DNA of 64,000 nucleotides, taken from assembly GCF_048544455.1 (NCBI RefSeq), contig NC_133531.1, positions 62,720,099-62,784,098 on the forward strand, in the 5' to 3' direction. This DNA is from Silene latifolia (Eukaryota > Streptophyta > Magnoliopsida > Caryophyllales > Caryophyllaceae). The translations under genes were made by a program, and so were the position numbers. Under the pieces are notes generated by a model that ran no database searches, had not been told where the DNA came from, and was given only the letters and a program-made list of their open reading frames with translations. Shown piece after piece: positions 59,132-64,000 of this stretch (its first letter is position 1; each line of letters begins with the position of its first letter).

Positions 59132-60675
59132 TGATACGTGCATTTTATATAGTCTTTTTAGGCCTTTTCATGCACGTATCTCCATGCTTTTATCGTAGTT
59201 TATGCTACGAAATGCCCCGAATATGCTACTTTGGTTTGTTTTGTCTTATTTGCAGAAATGAACCAGAAAGTAGTGAAATCAAGCCTTTTACCGTCCGTTT
59301 AGCATGCATTTGGAGGAAGAGCGAATTTGGAGCGGGAATATAGCTATTTTGAGATGCGCAAAGAAGAAAGATAGCTAGGCGAGCAAAGGAAGAACTTCAA
59401 ATTGCTAGTGCCTACTTTGGAGAGCCATATCTCGAGTTCTACAATAGATATTCAGGTGATTCCAATTGGAGGTGAAAGCTTGTCCTCTTAGTTTCCAACG
59501 CCACCGGAATCACCCTATTTGCCCAAGTAACGAAGAAATGGCAGCCGTTTGAAGTTCAGTGCGCAAAGCAGGAAATTGTTGCTGGAAAGTACTCGATCGA
59601 GTACAATTTTACTCGATCGAGTCCTTTTTCTACTCGATCGAGTAGTTGCATTTTAGGATTTACTCGATCGAGTAGATTTTCTACTCGATCGAGTGGTTTA
59701 AGCTTAATTTTACTCGATCGAGTGATTTAAAGTTACTCGATCGAGTAGTTACTGTTGCTGGGCTTTAGTCCGCGACAATTTTAGGTTTAGTTTACGCCTT
59801 ATCTTTAATATAAATATTGTGCTTAGCAATAGGATGAGGGGGACGACTTTACTACTCCTTTTATCCCTTCTACAGTTCCACAACTTTTTAGATCTAGCTT
59901 TCTTCTTTCTTTCCTGCCTCGGATTTCGGTTTAATCTGTAATTTTTCTTCCCTTTAAATTTAATTTCTTTTGTCTTATTTCTCGTTTCTCTTATCCTTTT
60001 AATATTCTTAATTAGTTTATATTATGTCTTTTTATGCCATCGTCTTAATGGTTAGCATAGATCCCGAAGCCATGTGTAGCTAATTTCTTAGTATGTTAGG
60101 ATGAGGGAAACTGCGGTATTAATGTTATAAGATTCACATGTTAGTCTTTTCTGCGACGAGGTTTGTTTATAGGCAATTTAATCATAAAACCTGTTAATTG
60201 AAAGCATGCATGAGACCGGTTTAATTAGTAAAATTCCGTCTGGATCGAAAGATTGGTGGAGTAGGCTTGCTTAGAACAATCGATACAACCTTCCTGGATC
60301 GAAAGATTGGTTGGGGAGTCTAGGGCGATTTGAGACCGAAAGGAGACAATCACTACCCACCTTATCAATGATTTGACAGACCTAGTATTTTCGCATGACA
60401 TGAATTACCGCGGTGACCCGGTTCCTGACATATTCTCATTCTCCTTATTAGACTTATATTTTCTCCGCTTTATTTTCTCTTCTCTTTTTCTCTCTTTAAA
60501 ATCTCTTGTTAGTTTAGAAACCCAAATTTAAACCCCCAGTTTTGTGACATTCCGACAGACCGAATTAAACAGATAGATAGCAACTTAGCCTCCTTGTGGA
60601 GATCGAGCCTACTTACCACTGACTTCTGTTAGTAGTACTTAAGTATTTTATTTTTGGTACATAACGACCGTATCA
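59132..60675 (+). repeat. Solo LTR TGATACG...CGTATCA with TSD TTCAA
   Basis: 1544 bp, flanked by TTCAA (59127-59131, 60676-60680). Ends form a 7-bp inverted repeat, TG...CA. A TATA-like box TATAAATA lies at 59809-59816. No coding. Probably gypsy, family not assigned. Confidence 0.88.
59590..59747 (+). repeat. Palindrome array TACTCGATCGAGTA, seven units
   Basis: Units start at 59590, 59610, 59631, 59661, 59682, 59711 and 59734; all share ACTCGATCGAGT exactly, with the outer base varying. Spacing 20-30 bp. Last unit 61 bp upstream of the TATA-like box. Confidence 0.92.
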
Positions 60676-60686
60676 TTCAACACAAC

Positions 60687-62482
60687 TGATGTGACCATAA
60701 TTAGAGCATATTTAGTCCCCGAATTAGCCTTGTTCCCATGCTTTTTAGTGCATATTTGGGTCATTTATTGTCTTTAGTTCTTTGTTTTGCATATTCTTTG
60801 AGGTTTCGTGTCCTTGGTAGGAAAGGAGTGCAAACCTTGCATTTTCATGGCAAAATGAGGCTAAATTGATTGAATTCAATGACCAAGCATCAAAGAGAGA
60901 CAAGATTAGAAGGCCTTTGTACATACTATAGTAGATGGGCAATGATGAGAAAAGATCCTTGCATCCCCGAGGAAATCCTCAAGGATTTTATGAAGAAAAA
61001 GGAAGAAAAGAAGAAGGAACGAAACTGCCTAACAATCCGTGCATCTTCCCCTGAAGACGCCCGTCCCTCACCCACAACCCGTGCGTCTTCCTCGGCTGGG
61101 CGCCCGGGCAAAAGCTCCCAAAGACGCCCGTCTTTCCCTTCTGGACGCCCGTCCAGAAGCTGCCAAATCCGCCTGTCCCGTGCTAAAGACGCCCGGATTC
61201 CCAAACAGTCCCATTTCGTCGTCTTCAAGCTTCAAGGAAGGATGCACATCTTTTTCTAGAGACCGGAGTCTCCCTAGAGACCGGAGTCTCCCTAAAGAGA
61301 CCGGCGATTCCTCAACAAGGGACTTAATCGTCATTTAAGCCCTTAGTTAACCCTAATTCATGCACCTAATCCCCACTATAAATACCCCATTAGTCTAATT
61401 AGAAGAGCATGTTCTTCTTAGCAATCTTTAGTGTAGTTAATATCAATCAAATCTCTCTTTAATCTTGTAATCAACATTTAATCAAGTTTTAATACAAGTT
61501 TTATTTCCTTAATCTCTCTCTTGTTCATCCTTTATTTTGGGTAATTGAAGATTATTTGGGTTATTATTGGGAGATTGACAACCTCTCAATCAAGCATCAA
61601 GTACTTCTTTTATTCTTTGTTTTATTATTGGAATCATTAGTAGGTATAATTCTCTTAATCCCTTTTTAATTATTGTTAATCACTTTCATTTATTCATCAT
61701 GTTTTACTTTGTTGGTATGATTGACAACCTTGCTAGCATGTTCAACATGATAATGAGTGAGTAGTTTCCTTAGCTAGGGTTAATGGGTAATTAGGGGAAA
61801 CCAACATGGGGAATGATTCATGCTTAAATTAATATGCTTTCATAGTTTATTTGCTTGCTTGTTGTGATCTCAACTTATGCTCATGTTATGTTTGATGAAA
61901 TGTGAGCCTATAAATCCTTGCATTTTTTTACCCATCACCTACCTTTTCAATGAGACTTGTAAGACATAAACCAACTCGAGTCTCATTAGACCATGCATAT
62001 TGTTCAGTAGGGAAAATTAAGTCGACTTGTAGGTGTTGTACAATCTAATCGATTCGGCTCCGGGACCCAAACTTTCCTAGGATTGTAAGATATAAACCAA
62101 CTCGATCCATCACAACAATAATTGCTTGCTTATAACTTGAGAATATGTTTGTATGATCAATTCCCATGAATCCCCTTTGACCTCATGACACCCTAGTGCC
62201 TTTTATCAATTGTTTACATCCCTTTTAATTCATCTTGCTTGTTTACTTTCACTGCTATTTAGTTTAGTGATCTTCTACATCAAACCCCAATTGTGACACC
62301 CCTTAGACACCACTAGTTGCAATAGAAATCTCATCTCAATTCCCGTCCCTTGGGATCCGACCTTTACTTGCCTCTTTACTAATTGTAGAGTTGTTTGTGA
62401 AGTTATAAATTGTGTTTTGGTCTAGGTGCTCCTAATGACAAGTACTGAAAAACTAAACCCCACGAGGGAATCACACCGACCA
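60687..62482 (+). repeat. Solo Athila-like LTR with TSD ACAAC
   Basis: 1796 bp, TGATGTGACCATAATTAG to CACACCGACCA, flanked by ACAAC (60682-60686, 62483-62487). Resembles the Athila-2 LTR throughout but is a separate family. TATA-like box at 61377-61384; a GACGCCCGTCC-type word array at about 61035-61200. Short ORFs across the array are repeat artefacts. Confidence 0.88.
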
Positions 62483-63176
62483 ACAACCATGAGTGAGTAG
62501 TCACCTAGCTAGGGTTAATGGGGGATTAGGGGAACTATAACACTGAGGTAGATTCATGCTTAATCTAATATGTTATCATATGATTGCTTGCTTGTTGTAG
62601 TATTAACCTATGCACATGTTATGTTTCATGAAATGCCAGACTATGAAACCTTGCATTTATTACCCATCTCTTATCTTTTCAACAAGACTTGTAAGATATA
62701 AACTAACTCGAGTCTTGTTAGACCATGCATAGAAGTGAATAGGAAAAAAGTAAGTCGACTTATAGGTGTTGTACATTTTAGAGGACTCGGCTCCGGGACC
62801 CAAATCTTCCTATGAACCCTAAGACATAACCTAACTCGGTTCCTTTACAACAATAGTTGCTTGCAACTATGAAAACATGTTTGTATGATCAGCACCATGG
62901 ACCCCCCCCCCCCCCTATGATCCCATGACACCCTAGTGCTTTCATTAATTGTTTACATCCCTTTTTACCTTTCCACTTGCTTAGTAGTTTAGACACTCTC
63001 TTCAACTCAATCAATTTGTGACACCCTAAGACATAACTACTTGCAATTGATAACTTAATTCGACACCCGTCCTTTGGGATCTAACCTTTACTTACCACTC
63101 TACTAAGAGTAGTTTGTTTAGTTATAAATATTGTTTTGGTTGGTTGACTTAGACGACAAAGTTTCGAACCGCACCA

Positions 63177-63560
63177 TTAATACAGGAAACAGAAAATTGA
63201 TTAGGATCCCACAAGATCCAAATCCTACCACTATCTTTCACATCACTATTATCTATAACCTGCCAAGGATTACCAAACCTATTTTGAATCCTAAATTTAT
63301 TCTTATTTTTAACCCTAGTTTCTACCAAACAAAAAAAAAACAATCTTATTAATATGCAAGAATCTTCTTTTCTCCTTACTTGCTTAATCCATTTATTAAG
63401 GCCCATAACATTACAAAAGCCTATATTAACCATGTTCAATGTTGACTATAACCAAAGAACTATCACAATTTTGTGGATTCCTAATTATTTCCCTGCTAGC
63501 ACGGAACATCTCAAGTAACCAATCCAAATTACTTGTATTAATATTTATACTCCTACTAAT
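63177..63560 (-). pseudogene. LINE ORF2 start and ORF1 end
   Basis: On the minus strand ORF2 begins at ATG 63433-63431 (MVNIGFCNVMGLNKWIKQV, then CLVETRVKNKNKF and SGRIWILWDP), the N-terminal endonuclease part with the LVET motif. Upstream, a frame reading NLDWLLEMFRASREIIRN runs to a TAA overlapping the ORF2 start; it could be the end of ORF1. The 63177-63181 TTAAT is the Athila-2 duplication. Upstream of about 63560 the frame has stops. Confidence 0.75.
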
Positions 63561-64000
63561 GAGCATGTGTGCTCATTCGCACATAAGAAAAGCTTTCACC
63601 ACATGTGTACAACAATTTGTCCGATTTTATGTGAATTAACTCTCAATAGATAGCGAGTATCATAATATATCGAATTTTGCAAAGCTGCAGCATATAAATT
63701 GTAGACTGTGTTAGATATACTTTATGATTTCAATAATGAAATCTGTCCCAAGAATCAATATAGACTTGAATTATTTCAACCCTAATACAATCAATAGACA
63801 GAATAAAGGACTAACCTTGGTCCATGTCTTACAGACACACTCAATACAACAATAAGAAGTATAGCAGATTGATTCTCCTCCTTAACCCCTTCCTTAATGT
63901 TTCTTGGTGATGGAGAAAGAAAATGTATCACCCTTTCACTTTTAATCGTACGATGTTTTGTTTTTGTCAGGATGAATTAATTATATTCTTTTATCTTCCA
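63561..64000. other. No recognised feature
   Basis: AT-rich. It may be more 5' LINE or host sequence; no motif seen. Confidence 0.4.

Larger units (their letters stand above)
53924..63176 (+). mobile_element. Athila-type gypsy element (Athila-2) with nested solo LTRs
   Basis: TTAAT duplications at 53919-53923 and 63177-63181, inserted in LINE coding. 5' LTR, Asp-type primer site, a short remnant, RT thumb, RNase H, integrase and 3' LTR. Gag, protease and the first half of RT are deleted (junction near 55857), and no env-position frame is present. Two solo LTRs lie in the 3' LTR. A partial complement of Athila-1, which lacks pol. Confidence 0.93.
58256..63176 (+). repeat. 3' LTR of Athila-2, split by two solo LTRs
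   Basis: TGATGTGACCCATAATTGTG at 58256; the LTR pieces are 58256-59131, 60681-60686 and 62488-63176, about 1.57 kb together, close to the 5' LTR. A purine stretch (GATTTGGGGATA) precedes it as polypurine tract. Confidence 0.93.

Noticed and set aside
59590..59747. CRISPR-like array
   Set aside because: Units are 14-bp palindromes with 6-16-bp spacers in a plant LTR; no cas genes and no fitting repeat or spacer length.
59132..60675. DNA transposon with terminal inverted repeats
   Set aside because: The inverted repeat is only 7 bp, ends are TG/CA, the duplication is 5 bp and a TATA-like box lies in the middle, all as in a solo LTR.
60870..61338. Overlapping ORFs of 88-129 residues on both strands
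   Set aside because: They cover the GACGCCCGTCC word array in an LTR; open frames in several phases result from repeated GC-rich words.

Overview
The window is a plant nuclear repeat block. It holds LTR retrotransposons and LINE remnants nested inside one another, and I found no intact cellular gene, tRNA, rRNA or CRISPR array. Ty1/copia, Athila-type Ty3/gypsy, Tat-type gypsy with a second RNase H domain, and chromovirus-like LTRs occur together, with primer sites for initiator Met tRNA and Asp tRNA; this combination is that of an angiosperm. LTR arrays of ACTCG-NN-CGAGT palindromes and the Tat type suggest Caryophyllales, perhaps Caryophyllaceae such as Silene. That placement is inference.

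Layout from left to right. 1-6589: broken copia element (Copia-1), whose 5' LTR lies off the left edge; it sits inside a minus-strand gypsy LTR (6590-7828). 7880-9205: LTR and primer site of a related copia family, cut short. 9206-16983: minus-strand Athila-type element with no polymerase but a long env-position reading frame. 16984-48773: an old minus-strand Tat element (LTR fragment, protease, RT, two RNase H domains, integrase, and an antisense, apparently intron-bearing ORF after pol). It is split by three later insertions: a deletion-derivative copia (18625-23614, TSD GCACG), a gag-only copia element (27146-36938, TSD GTTGG) that itself carries a 5'-truncated LINE (28641-29651, 14-bp TSD), and a coding-free minus-strand element with 3.6-kb LTRs (38439-48117, TSD TCGAT). 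48774-50333 is an unresolved LTR-like stretch. 50660-63560 is one minus-strand LINE split by a solo LTR (52333-53638) and by a plus-strand Athila element (53924-63176, TSD TTAAT). The 3' LTR of that Athila element holds two further solo LTRs (59132-60675, TSD TTCAA; 60687-62482, TSD ACAAC).

How the parts relate. Nothing here is an operon or pathway; the relationships are those of mobile elements. The copia LTR families share LTR starts and untranslated blocks upstream of gag and next to the 3' LTR, so the gag-only element may depend on polymerase from relatives. All pol genes are broken by stops, frameshifts or deletions. The only long uninterrupted retroelement gag is that of the gag-only element, and it has lost one zinc-knuckle cysteine.

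The most notable signals are: short palindromic or GC-rich arrays placed 50-200 bp upstream of the TATA-like box in at least four different LTR families; the gag-only element; the long-LTR coding-free element with a 61/32-bp periodic motif; and the antisense plant-mobile-domain-like ORF of the Tat element.
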